Positions 45,114 through 52,964 of a stretch of DNA of 64,000 bases are shown one piece after another. A program made the position numbers and the translations under genes. The DNA lies in the NCBI RefSeq assembly GCF_900182615.1, contig NZ_FXTE01000004.1:62001-126000 (forward strand). Direction: 5' to 3'. The notes under the pieces are model-generated. The model did no database searches and was not told the origin of the DNA. It saw only the letters and a list, made by a program, of their open reading frames with translations. The first letter of the stretch is position 1; the number at the start of each line of letters is the position of its first letter. Source of the stretch: Ruegeria faecimaris (GTDB lineage Bacteria; Pseudomonadota; Alphaproteobacteria; Rhodobacterales; Rhodobacteraceae).

Positions 45114-46144
45114 GTCGCTTGCTCCTCAAAGGAAACGGGCTGGCCAGTGCGGATGCTTTCATCTGCGGCCAGGCAAATGGCAAGGGATTGGACAGCGTCA
45201 TTCATATGACGCGTCAGGTCTATGTCTTCGGCGATGGCGCGCAGCATATAGCCCTGTTCGGCATCGCAGAGTTCCTGGTGACCGGGTTCACCGGGCATGT
45301 CGATTGTGTGGTCGCCTTGCGGTGTGTGGACTAGCAGACCGCCAACCTTTGTGTGGCCGTCAATATCCGCCGAGGCGCCCTTGTTCCCGTCGGTGATCGA
45401 GACCGAACCGTTGGGCGACACTATATCTTTCACGAAGAATGCGGTTTCCGACATCATCGGGCCCCAGCCGGCCTCATACCAGCCGACCGAGCCGTCATTG
45501 AAAACCACCTGAAACTGCCCGTAATTGTACATGTCGGGCGCGATCTCATCGGACAGCCGCAGACCCATTCCGTGGACACGGACGGGCCGGGCATCAGTGA
45601 TCTGGCACATCACATCGACATAGTGAACGCCGCAATCCACGATGGGCGAGGTGGTCTGCATCAACGCTTTATGCGTCTCCCATTCCGCACCGTTGGATTG
45701 TTGGTTCAGGTTCAGGCGGAATACATAAGGCCCACCCAGGTTGCGGGCCTCGGCAATCAGCCGCACCCACGAGGGGTGGTGGCGCAGGATGTAGCCAACA
45801 ACCAGCTTGCGGTTCAGTCGGATGGCGGTTTCGACCACGCGCCGCGCATCAGCGACATTGGTGGCCAGCGGTTTCTCTACAAAGACATGCGCCCCGGCTT
45901 CCATCGCCGCACAGGCATAATCCGCATGGCTGTCGGAATAGGTGGCGATCACGACCAGATCCGGGTTTGTTTCGGCCAGCGCGGTTTCGAAATCCGAATA
46001 GGCAGGATAATCCGCCAGATCGGGGTCATCCACGCGCCCGGATCGGTTCACCAGCCCAGCAATTTGCACGTCCGGGTGATGGTGATGGGCCAGCGCGTGG
46101 CTGAACCCCATATTGCCAAGACCTGCGATCAGAACACGTGTCAT
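45110..46144 (-). CDS. Gfo/Idh/MocA family oxidoreductase
   Basis: An NAD(P)-dependent sugar oxidoreductase-fold protein of 344 residues. The dinucleotide loop is VLIAGLGNMGFSHALAHH at the N-terminus; HVFVEKPLATNVADAR near residue 90 carries the Glu-Lys-Pro with the catalytic Lys; DCGVHYVDVMCQI near 170 is the D-x-x-x-H element. The start at 46144 overlaps the permease stop as ATGA; the longer frame lies within the permease gene. Being placed between permease and ATPase genes, it likely acts on the imported sugar. Substrate unknown; some members of this fold are NAD-dependent glycosidases. Confidence 0.88.
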   Translation of the reverse strand: MTRVLIAGLGNMGFSHALAHHHHPDVQIAGLVNRSGRVDDPDLADYPAYSDFETALAETNPDLVVIATYSDSHADYACAAMEAGAHVFVEKPLATNVADARRVVETAIRLNRKLVVGYILRHHPSWVRLIAEARNLGGPYVFRLNLNQQSNGAEWETHKALMQTTSPIVDCGVHYVDVMCQITDARPVRVHGMGLRLSDEIAPDMYNYGQFQVVFNDGSVGWYEAGWGPMMSETAFFVKDIVSPNGSVSITDGNKGASADIDGHTKVGGLLVHTPQGDHTIDMPGEPGHQELCDAEQGYMLRAIAEDIDLTRHMNDAVQSLAICLAADESIRTGQPVSFEEQAT

Positions 46145-46983
46145 TTGACAGCCCCTGACGTGATGCCGCGGATCAGCTGGCGTGAGAATATGACATAGAG
46201 AACCAGGACCGGCAGGATTGCCATCGACAAGGCTGACAGGACCGCGTTCCAGTCGGTGACAAATTGACCGATAAAGACCTGGCTGCCCAGCGTCAGGGTC
46301 TTGGTCTCTTCGGCGGGGGCCAGGATCAGCGGGAACCAAAGGTCGTTCCAGATCGGGATCATGTTGAACACCGCCACCGTCGCCATGGCGGGCCGCACCA
46401 GTGGCAGCACCAGGCGGAAGAAGATCGTATATTCCGACAGCCCATCAATGCGCCCGGCATTCTTAAGATCATCACTGACCTGTCGCATGAATTCGGACAG
46501 GATGAACACAGCCAGCGGCAAACCCTGTGCCGTATAGACCAGGATCAGCGCCCAAAGTGAGTTCACCAACCCGGTCGCCACCATCATCTCAAGGATTGCG
46601 ACAGTGCCGATGCGGATCGGAATCATGATCCCCAGTGCCAGATACAGGCCCATCAGCAGGTTGCCTTTGAACTGGTATTCGGACAGCGCATAGGCCGCCA
46701 TGGCACCGAACAGCAGGATAAAGAACAACGACGCCACGGTGACGATCATCGAGTTCTGAAAGTAGAGGAAGAAATCTCCCTGCTTCATCACCGTCTCATA
46801 GCCGATCAGCGAAAAACTGTCTGCGTTGGGCAGGGCCAGCGGTTCGCGAAAGATCGACCGGCGGGTTTTGAAGCTGTTGATCAGGATCACAAAGACCGGG
46901 AACAGCGCGATCAGCGTGTACAGGATCAACCCGGCATGCATTGCTGCGGTGTTGAGGGGGTTTTGGCGTGCTTTGTTCATCAC
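46141..46983 (-). CDS. Sugar ABC transporter permease, MalG type
   Basis: A 280-residue inner-membrane permease with six hydrophobic segments. The coupling (EAA-like) loop reads LKNAGRIDGLSEYTIFFRLV near residue 187-206. An ATG one codon downstream is also usable. It lies between the MalF-type permease (seven bases) and the oxidoreductase (four-base overlap) in the murQ operon. Confidence 0.93.
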   Translation of the reverse strand: MMNKARQNPLNTAAMHAGLILYTLIALFPVFVILINSFKTRRSIFREPLALPNADSFSLIGYETVMKQGDFFLYFQNSMIVTVASLFFILLFGAMAAYALSEYQFKGNLLMGLYLALGIMIPIRIGTVAILEMMVATGLVNSLWALILVYTAQGLPLAVFILSEFMRQVSDDLKNAGRIDGLSEYTIFFRLVLPLVRPAMATVAVFNMIPIWNDLWFPLILAPAEETKTLTLGSQVFIGQFVTDWNAVLSALSMAILPVLVLYVIFSRQLIRGITSGAVK

Positions 46984-46990
46984 TTGGCCC

Positions 46991-47905
46991 TCACAGTTGA
47001 TACCGGCGCATCCGGGTCTGGATGCCGAACAGATAGATGCAGACGCCCACCAGGATGATTGCGAACATGGCCCCGGCGATGGCGGACCCCATATGCGGGT
47101 CGCCTAGTTGCAACTGGAAGCCGAAGAATGTGCGATACATGAAAGTACCTAGAATATCGGTTGAGAAATCCGGCCCCGCCAGCGCGCCTTGTGAGGCATA
47201 GATCAGGTCGAATGCGTTGAAATTTCCTACAAAGGTCAGGATCGAGATGATCCCGATCGAGGGCAGGATCAGCGGTAGTTTGATCTTCCAGAAGGCCGAG
47301 GCCCCGGTGATGCCGTCGATCTCTCCGGCCTCAAGGATTTCTTCGGGGATGGTCAGCAGGGCGGCATAGATCAGCATCATCGGGATGCCTACGAACTGCC
47401 AGACCGAGATCAGCGCCAGCGTGGTCAGTGCGTATTCCTCTTTGCCCAACCACGGTGCAAAGAGGGACTTAAGCCCAACCGCATCCAGCATCGAAGGTGC
47501 GATGCCCCAGATCGGCGACAGGATCAGTTTCCAGGCAAAGCCCACGATCACAAAGCTGAGGATCGTAGGAATAAAGATCGCCGAGCGATACAGGGCGGCA
47601 AACCGTAGGCGGGGGTGGCTGAGAAGGGCGGCCAGCGCGATGCCGATCGGGTTCTGAACCAACATATGGATCAGGAAGAACCAAAAATTATTACCCAGAG
47701 CATTCCAGAACTGATCCGACCAGTTGGGATCGAAAAACAGCGTCCGGAAATTCTGCAATCCGACAAACACGCGAGCCTGATCAACCTCTGTATACAGTGC
47801 AAGGCGCAGTGTGTTGAACAGCGGGAAAATCATCACAGCGGTATAGACGAGTACGGCAGGTGCCAGAAAAACAACGATATGCCAGCGGATGCGGGGGCGG
47901 GTCAT
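46991..47905 (-). CDS. Sugar ABC transporter permease, MalF type
   Basis: A 304-residue inner-membrane permease with six hydrophobic segments and the coupling loop ILEAGEIDGITGASAFWKIK near residue 190-210. It pairs with the MalG-type permease. A perfect stem-loop separates it from the upstream binding-protein gene, a common device to lower permease levels relative to the binding protein. Confidence 0.93.
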   Translation of the reverse strand: MTRPRIRWHIVVFLAPAVLVYTAVMIFPLFNTLRLALYTEVDQARVFVGLQNFRTLFFDPNWSDQFWNALGNNFWFFLIHMLVQNPIGIALAALLSHPRLRFAALYRSAIFIPTILSFVIVGFAWKLILSPIWGIAPSMLDAVGLKSLFAPWLGKEEYALTTLALISVWQFVGIPMMLIYAALLTIPEEILEAGEIDGITGASAFWKIKLPLILPSIGIISILTFVGNFNAFDLIYASQGALAGPDFSTDILGTFMYRTFFGFQLQLGDPHMGSAIAGAMFAIILVGVCIYLFGIQTRMRRYQL

Positions 47906-47933
47906 GGGATTGCTTTCAAAGGGGTGTCGGAGT

Positions 47934-47961
47934 TACCCGGGCGGTCGGCACCGCCCGGGTA
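47934..47961 (-). promoter_or_regulatory. Intercistronic stem-loop between binding-protein and permease genes
   Basis: Perfect 12-base arms TACCCGGGCGGT / ACCGCCCGGGTA around a four-base loop, ten bases after the binding-protein stop and about 29 before the permease start. Without a T-run it probably stabilises the upstream message or attenuates read-through rather than ending all transcription. Confidence 0.75.
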
Positions 47962-47970
47962 TGGATCAGC

Positions 47971-49224
47971 TTACTGATGCGGAGCGTACCAAGAGGCCAG
48001 GCCTTCCTGCAGTTCGGCACCCAGTTCCTCGGGGGATTTTGCGCCTTTGATAGCGGCAACCGAAGCGCCCCAGGTATCGTTTTCAAGGTTCGGTGTGCCA
48101 CGCGACAGGATTTGATAGGTCGAGCGGATGGTCGATTCACACTCTTCGCGCCAGCCTACGATTTCCTTGGCCAGCGGGTCCTGCAGCTCGACCGGAGTGT
48201 TCGAGAGCGGGAAGAAGCCAGGCAGGGCGTTGCCGAAGATTTCGGCGAATTCCGGGCTTGCGACCCAGGCCAGGAACGTCTCGGCAGCTTCGGGATTCGC
48301 GGTGGCCGCATTCATACCAATGCCAATGTCGGTGTGGTCCGAGATATAGCACGTATCGCCCGCATTCTGGACTGGGGGCTTAAAGGCGCCCATTTCGAAA
48401 TCGGCCTGCGCATTGAAGCCCGAAATTTCCCAGGATCCCGCAGGGTAGACGGCTGCGCGGCCCAAGGTAAAGATGTTCTGGCTGTCGGGATAGGTCTGCG
48501 CCTCATATCCATCACCCAGATAAGCGCCCCAACGGGCCAGGGTGGCATAGGGGGCGGTCCAGGCTTCATCGGTCAGCTTTTGCTCGCCCGCGATCAGCGC
48601 CTGGCGGCCCTCTTCGCCTTTCCAATAGTTCGGGCCGATGTTGTTATAACCCATAGTGGCGGCTTCCCACTGGTCGTTGGTGCCCATCGCCATCGGGATA
48701 TAAGTGCCGTCTTCCTTGATCTTGTCGAGGGCGGCAAAGAACTCGTCCTCGGTTGTGGGAACTTCGATACCCAGTTCGGCAAACGCGTCCTTGTTATAGA
48801 TGAACCCGTGGATCACCGATGCCATGGGAACGCAGAAGCTGGCCGAGCCGTCATCCGTCTGCCAGGCCGATTTGGCCACATCCGAGAAGTTGCCCATCGC
48901 TTCGACACCCGACAGGTCGCTCAGGTGGCCGGCCTCATAGAGGGCCAGTGATGCATCGAAAGGACGGCAGGTGATCAGATCGCCAGCCGAGCCCGCATCC
49001 AGTTTCGAGTTCAGGACAGCGTTGTATTCTGCCGGGGCCGAGGGTGTGAATTGCACTTTGATGCCGGGGTGTTTGGCCTCAAACGCAGGGATGATCTGGT
49101 CCTGCCATAGCGTCAGGTCGTCATTTCGCCAGCTTTCGATGGTCAGGGTCACATCTTCCGCATAGGCAGCCGACGCCATCAGCGTCGTGCCCAGCAGAGC
49201 AAGTTTCAAGCTATTCTTGGTCAT
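47971..49224 (-). CDS. Sugar ABC transporter substrate-binding protein
   Basis: A 417-residue periplasmic binding protein of the MalE-like (COG1653-type) family. A signal peptide is present (MTKNSLKLALLGTTLMASAAYAED, 24 residues with AYA cleavage). The mature N-terminus VTLTIESWRNDDLTLWQ and the stretch AAVYPAGSWEISGF near residue 245 are typical. It starts 24 bases after the murQ stop. By context the ligand is an amino sugar such as MurNAc or GlcNAc, or a fragment of them; sequence alone cannot say. Confidence 0.92.
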   Translation of the reverse strand: MTKNSLKLALLGTTLMASAAYAEDVTLTIESWRNDDLTLWQDQIIPAFEAKHPGIKVQFTPSAPAEYNAVLNSKLDAGSAGDLITCRPFDASLALYEAGHLSDLSGVEAMGNFSDVAKSAWQTDDGSASFCVPMASVIHGFIYNKDAFAELGIEVPTTEDEFFAALDKIKEDGTYIPMAMGTNDQWEAATMGYNNIGPNYWKGEEGRQALIAGEQKLTDEAWTAPYATLARWGAYLGDGYEAQTYPDSQNIFTLGRAAVYPAGSWEISGFNAQADFEMGAFKPPVQNAGDTCYISDHTDIGIGMNAATANPEAAETFLAWVASPEFAEIFGNALPGFFPLSNTPVELQDPLAKEIVGWREECESTIRSTYQILSRGTPNLENDTWGASVAAIKGAKSPEELGAELQEGLASWYAPHQ

Positions 49225-49248
49225 CCATATTCTCCCGATTGATGGTTA

Positions 49249-50133
49249 TTATTCTATGGCCAGTGCGGCCGTTAGGATTCCGTCTGATGTTCGTAGGCGT
49301 TCGGTGGCTTCGGATGCCGAAACACCTTTTGCGGCGACAAGCACGGCGGGCTTCACATCACCGCGCGTTGCTTCCAGTGCGCGCTTTGCAGCGCCTGTGT
49401 CCACCTCGGCAATGCGGGTGACGATTCCGGCCGCGCGGGCGCGCAGTTTGTCATTGTCGGCGCGCAGGTTGACCATCATGCCGCCATGTACGTGGCCAAG
49501 GTCCAGCGCCATCAGCGACGACAGCATATTCAAGGCGATCTTTTGTGCCGTTCCCGCGCCCATCCGAGTTGATCCAGAGATCAATTCGGGCGGTGTGGCA
49601 AGCAGGATCGGGATGTTGGCCTGTATCAGCAGGGGGCTGTTGGCGTTATTGGCGATGCCGATCAAGGTCGCGCCTTTTGCACGGGCGATGCCTGCGGCTG
49701 TCATCGTGTAGGGGGTCGACCCGCTTGCGGATACGGCGATCACCGTGTCCTGGGCTGACAAACTGTTCAGCGCTTCACGCAGGTCACCGTCGGCGTCTTC
49801 GGAATCACCCGGCATCTCGACACCCGTCGGAAGACCACCAGCCATATGGATTCGCAACTGGTCTGGCGTGATCGAGAATGTTCCGCCCAGCTCTTGCGCG
49901 TCAGCCGCCGCCATCAAACCGGACGAGCCTGCCGCAACATAGTGCAACATGCCGCCCGACCGGAGCGTCCTGGCCATCGCAGCGGCGCCCAATGCAATAG
50001 CCTGTGTGGCCGAGCGCACCGCCGCTGCCGCAGCGATCTGCCCCTCGGCCAGCAACAGCGCCGACCCTGTCAGGTCTTCGCGGCTCAGGCTGGCGGCGTC
50101 GCGGTGCAGTTGTTCGGTTGACGGCAGCGTCAA
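49249..50133 (-). CDS. murQ: N-acetylmuramic acid 6-phosphate etherase
   Basis: Splits the D-lactyl ether of MurNAc-6-phosphate to give GlcNAc-6-phosphate and D-lactate. The SIS-domain protein has the family marks VAAGSSGLMAAADAQELGGTF near residue 60, GDSEDADGDL near 105 with the conserved Glu-Asp, SASGSTPYTMTA near 130, and ELISGSTRMGAGTAQKIALN near 185. The start is taken as the TTG at 50133, behind GGGAGGGG, giving 294 residues, the usual size; the longer frame runs through the divergent promoter. It heads the operon with the ABC importer. Confidence 0.95.
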   Translation of the reverse strand: MTLPSTEQLHRDAASLSREDLTGSALLLAEGQIAAAAAVRSATQAIALGAAAMARTLRSGGMLHYVAAGSSGLMAAADAQELGGTFSITPDQLRIHMAGGLPTGVEMPGDSEDADGDLREALNSLSAQDTVIAVSASGSTPYTMTAAGIARAKGATLIGIANNANSPLLIQANIPILLATPPELISGSTRMGAGTAQKIALNMLSSLMALDLGHVHGGMMVNLRADNDKLRARAAGIVTRIAEVDTGAAKRALEATRGDVKPAVLVAAKGVSASEATERLRTSDGILTAALAIE

Positions 50134-50160
50134 GAGAATCCCCTCCCAGGTTTCCCGATT

Positions 50161-50188
50161 ACAATACCTATTTAATACCACCTGTCCA
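50161..50188 (-). promoter_or_regulatory. murQ operon promoter with operator repeats
   Basis: On the minus strand TGGACA (-35, 50188-50183) and TATTGT (-10, 50166-50161) are 16 bases apart, 28 bases upstream of the TTG start of murQ. The spacer and -10 contain two direct repeats GGTATT at 11-base pitch. The 13 bases at 50161-50173 recur as an exact inverted copy next to the kinase gene, so this is a likely repressor site. Confidence 0.6.
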
Positions 50189-50279
50189 ACATTTTCTTTT
50201 CGGTATAATCTAAGTGCTAATTTTAAAGGAAAAATCGAGATATTGGCGAAAATAGCATAAAACGAGGCTTTTCTAATCG

Positions 50280-50303
50280 AAATAGGTATTGTATTGGTAT
50301 TGT
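50280..50303 (+). promoter_or_regulatory. Operator-like repeats at the start of the amino-sugar kinase gene
   Basis: AAATAGGTATTGT at 50280-50292 is the exact inverse of ACAATACCTATTT at 50161-50173. GGTATTGT occurs twice here, at 50285 and 50296, 11 bases apart, ending one base before the ATG. A -10-like TCTAAT lies at 50272. Binding here would block transcription start or early elongation. The GntR/UTRA regulator two genes on is the natural candidate. Confidence 0.6.
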
Positions 50304-50304
50304 C

Positions 50305-51180
50305 ATGACTGAGTCCCTGAATAATGCTGTGCTGGCCATTGATGGCGGTGGAACGCGGTGTCGCGTTGCCTGCGAGGTTGCCGGAGTTATTCACGGTGTT
50401 GAGGTCGGCGCTGCGAATGTCTCGACTGATTTTGAGGCCGGTGTTTCACAGATAAAACTTGGGTTGGATCAGATGTCCGGCAAGCTTGGCCTCGGGGTTG
50501 AGACCTTGTTGGCCTGCCCTGCTTTTGTTGGCTTGGCCGGGATCACGGATCAGACAATCGCAACCCGCCTGAGGGATGCGCTTGGCCTGACGCGCGCCCG
50601 GATAGAGGATGATCGTCCCGCTGCCTTGCGCGGGGCGCTGGGTGCGCAGGACGGGCTGATTGCCCATTGTGGTACAGGCTCATTTCTGGCCAGACAAAAT
50701 GGTAGAGAAATGCGCTTTGTCGGTGGCTGGGGCTCGGTCTTGGGGGATGAAGCCTCGGCCCAGTGGGTTGGAAGGATGGCATTGTCCTTGGCATTGCGTG
50801 CGTTTGATGGAACGCAGACCCGTTCGGACCTTTTGACCACTTTGCTGTCCGAACATGACGGACCTGCCGGGATCGTTCGCTTTGCGGGGGCTGCAGACCC
50901 TGCGCAGTTTGGTGCGATTGCACCAAAAGTGACCATGGCTGCCCAAGATGACGACGTGGTTGCGCAACACATCATACAGGCAGGTGCTGCTTACCTGGCC
51001 GATACAGCCGCGCGTCTGGGGTGGAGCCCGGGCACCGCGCTGTGCCTGACGGGCGGTATTGGTGGTCAATACGCGTCGTATCTGCCCGAAAACATGCAAT
51101 CCGACCTGCGCGCACCATTGGGCGAACCGCTCGACGGGGCGCTCGCCTTAGCAAAGGAGGTCGAACATGAGCATTGCTGA
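50305..51180 (+). CDS. BadF/BadG-type amino-sugar kinase (GlcNAc or MurNAc kinase)
   Basis: ASKHA-fold kinase of 291 residues: phosphate-1 loop LAIDGGGTRCRVA near residue 10, phosphate-2 IAHCGTGSFLARQ near 115, FVGGWGSVLGDEASAQW near 133, and the adenosine element CLTGGIGG near 250. This group holds N-acetylglucosamine kinases and the clostridial MurK, which acts on both MurNAc and GlcNAc. Standing opposite murQ and before nagA, it probably makes the 6-phosphates of one or both. No good ribosome site precedes the ATG. It overlaps the regulator gene by 14 bases. Confidence 0.88.
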   Translation: MTESLNNAVLAIDGGGTRCRVACEVAGVIHGVEVGAANVSTDFEAGVSQIKLGLDQMSGKLGLGVETLLACPAFVGLAGITDQTIATRLRDALGLTRARIEDDRPAALRGALGAQDGLIAHCGTGSFLARQNGREMRFVGGWGSVLGDEASAQWVGRMALSLALRAFDGTQTRSDLLTTLLSEHDGPAGIVRFAGAADPAQFGAIAPKVTMAAQDDDVVAQHIIQAGAAYLADTAARLGWSPGTALCLTGGIGGQYASYLPENMQSDLRAPLGEPLDGALALAKEVEHEHC

Positions 51181-51916
51181 TTTTCTGCGTTCGGAGTCCT
51201 GGCTGACCGCTGATAATGGGCCGCGATATGTCCAACTACGGCGAAGGCTGCAGGAGGGCATTGATACGGGTGTTCTGCCCCCTAAATCGTCGCTTCCGTC
51301 CGAGAGAGAACTTGTCGAGATCACGGACCTTTCGCGCGTCACCGTGAGAAAGGCGATTCAAGAGCTTGTCCAAGAGGGCGTGATCGAACAGCGCCAGGGC
51401 TCGGGCTCGTTCATCCGCGAGCGCATCCCACGGGTCGAACAATCGCTGACACATCTGACTTCGTTCACCGAAGACATGTCCAGCCGTGGAATGAAAACCG
51501 CGTCGAAATGGCTGGAGCGGGGGGTCTTTGCGCCGACCCAAGAAGAGATTGCCGCCTTGAGCTTGTCCGAGGGTGAGCAAATCTCTCGTATCTACCGATT
51601 GCGCGAAGCCGATGGCCGTCCACTGGCGCTGGAAAAAGCGGCGTTACCTTTGGATATTCTGCCGAACCCGATCGAGGTGACCACCTCTCTGTACGAGGTC
51701 TTGGATCGGCTGGGCCGCCGTCCTGTTCGGGGGGTTCAGAAGATCTCGGCCCTGAATGTGGCCGCGCGTGAGGCTGAACTGCTTGATGTTCCCGAGGGAG
51801 CCGCCGGGCTGAATATTGAACGTGTTTCTTTTCTCAGAAACGGACGCGTCGCCGAACTGACACGCTCGCTTTATCGCGGCGATGCGTATGATTTTGTCGC
51901 TGAATTGCGGTTGTAA
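51167..51916 (+). CDS. GntR-family regulator with UTRA domain, probable amino-sugar repressor
   Basis: A 249-residue HutC/NagR-type regulator. The winged helix is about residues 20-85 (LPSERELVEITDLSRVTVRKAI and GSGSFIRERI); the UTRA effector domain follows from about 105 (ISRIYRLREADGRPLALEKAALP) to the C-terminus. Relatives such as NagR of Bacillus bind GlcN-6-phosphate or GlcNAc-6-phosphate. It lies inside the kinase-deaminase-nagA operon and most likely controls both divergent promoters through the GGTATT repeats. AAAGGAGG precedes its ATG. Confidence 0.9.
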   Translation: MSIADFLRSESWLTADNGPRYVQLRRRLQEGIDTGVLPPKSSLPSERELVEITDLSRVTVRKAIQELVQEGVIEQRQGSGSFIRERIPRVEQSLTHLTSFTEDMSSRGMKTASKWLERGVFAPTQEEIAALSLSEGEQISRIYRLREADGRPLALEKAALPLDILPNPIEVTTSLYEVLDRLGRRPVRGVQKISALNVAAREAELLDVPEGAAGLNIERVSFLRNGRVAELTRSLYRGDAYDFVAELRL

Positions 51917-51935
51917 CCGGAAAGGACGGAACTAG

Positions 51936-52964
51936 ATGTCCGTAGAACTCTCGAAGATGCGTCAGGAAATACTGGAAATTCCTGATGCCGTAGACCGATT
52001 GCTAAGCAATGGGGCTGACAATATCCGCCACGCTGCCCAGTTGGCGCGCGACGCAGACCCGCGTTTTCTGGTCTCGGTGGCGCGAGGATCTTCGGATCAC
52101 GCCTGCACCTATCTGAAATATGCATGCGAACTGTTGCTGAACCTGCCGGTTGCGTCGGTAGGGCCGTCTGTCAGCTCGATCTACGGGGCCGACCTGCGGG
52201 CGCAGGGCGCGTTAAGCATATCCGTCTCGCAATCCGGTCAAAGCCCGGACATCGTCGGCATGACGCGCGCGCTGAAACGATCTGGTGCCGTGACGGTCGC
52301 CATTACGAACAATACGGAATCCCACCTGGCAGATGCCACGGACGCCGTCCTGCCTCTTCATGCGGGACCGGAATTGAGTGTGGCAGCAACCAAGACCTTT
52401 GTGACGTCTCTGGTGGCGGGGCTGTGGTTGCTGGCGGAAATCGCGGATGAGGCAGAGCTGAAGCAGGCCATATGGTTACTGCCCGGGTATCTTGGGAAGG
52501 CTGCCCAATGCGACTGGACCCCGGCCGCCAATGCGATTTCCGGCCGGTCCCTGTTTACCTTGGGTCGCGGTCCATCGCTGGCGATCTCGAATGAAGCGGC
52601 GCTGAAAATCAAAGAGACCTGCCAGATCCACGCCGAGAGCTATTCGACTGCCGAAGTTCTGCACGGGCCGGTCTCAATCGTTGAAGAAGGGTTTCCTACC
52701 ATTGTGTTCGCCGCCGGTGATGCCGCTGAACAAACAACGGCAGAAGCGGCTGATGCGTTGGCGGCAAAAGGGGCTACCGTTTTTGCCGCAACCTCGGCGG
52801 TGAAACGGGCGCAGCCTCTGCCGGTCGTCAGAACGGACCATTGGCTGACCGATCCCATCAGCGCCATCACATCGTTCTATAGCATGGTTGAATCGGTCGC
52901 CTGCAATCGCGGAATTGACCCTGATGCCCCGCGTCACCTTAAGAAAGTTACGGAAACTGTATGA
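51936..52964 (+). CDS. SIS-domain glucosamine-6-phosphate deaminase (NagB-II/AgaS-like)
   Basis: A 342-residue protein with two SIS domains like the isomerase half of GlmS but without the glutaminase part. Marks: VSVARGSSDHACTYLKYACE near residue 47, SISVSQSGQSPDIVGM near 95, and ESYSTAEVLHGPVSIVEEGFP near 230 with the catalytic Glu/His pair. Such proteins replace NagB by deaminating GlcN-6-phosphate to fructose-6-phosphate. Position between the regulator and nagA (four-base overlap) fits that role. A frlB-like or AgaS-like substrate is possible. Confidence 0.9.
   Translation: MSVELSKMRQEILEIPDAVDRLLSNGADNIRHAAQLARDADPRFLVSVARGSSDHACTYLKYACELLLNLPVASVGPSVSSIYGADLRAQGALSISVSQSGQSPDIVGMTRALKRSGAVTVAITNNTESHLADATDAVLPLHAGPELSVAATKTFVTSLVAGLWLLAEIADEAELKQAIWLLPGYLGKAAQCDWTPAANAISGRSLFTLGRGPSLAISNEAALKIKETCQIHAESYSTAEVLHGPVSIVEEGFPTIVFAAGDAAEQTTAEAADALAAKGATVFAATSAVKRAQPLPVVRTDHWLTDPISAITSFYSMVESVACNRGIDPDAPRHLKKVTETV

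Noticed and set aside
50134..50394. N-terminal extension of the murQ frame up to 50394
   Set aside because: It would run through the divergent promoter, the operator repeats and the kinase start, and its sequence is unlike MurQ. The TTG at 50133 with a strong ribosome site fits the family length.
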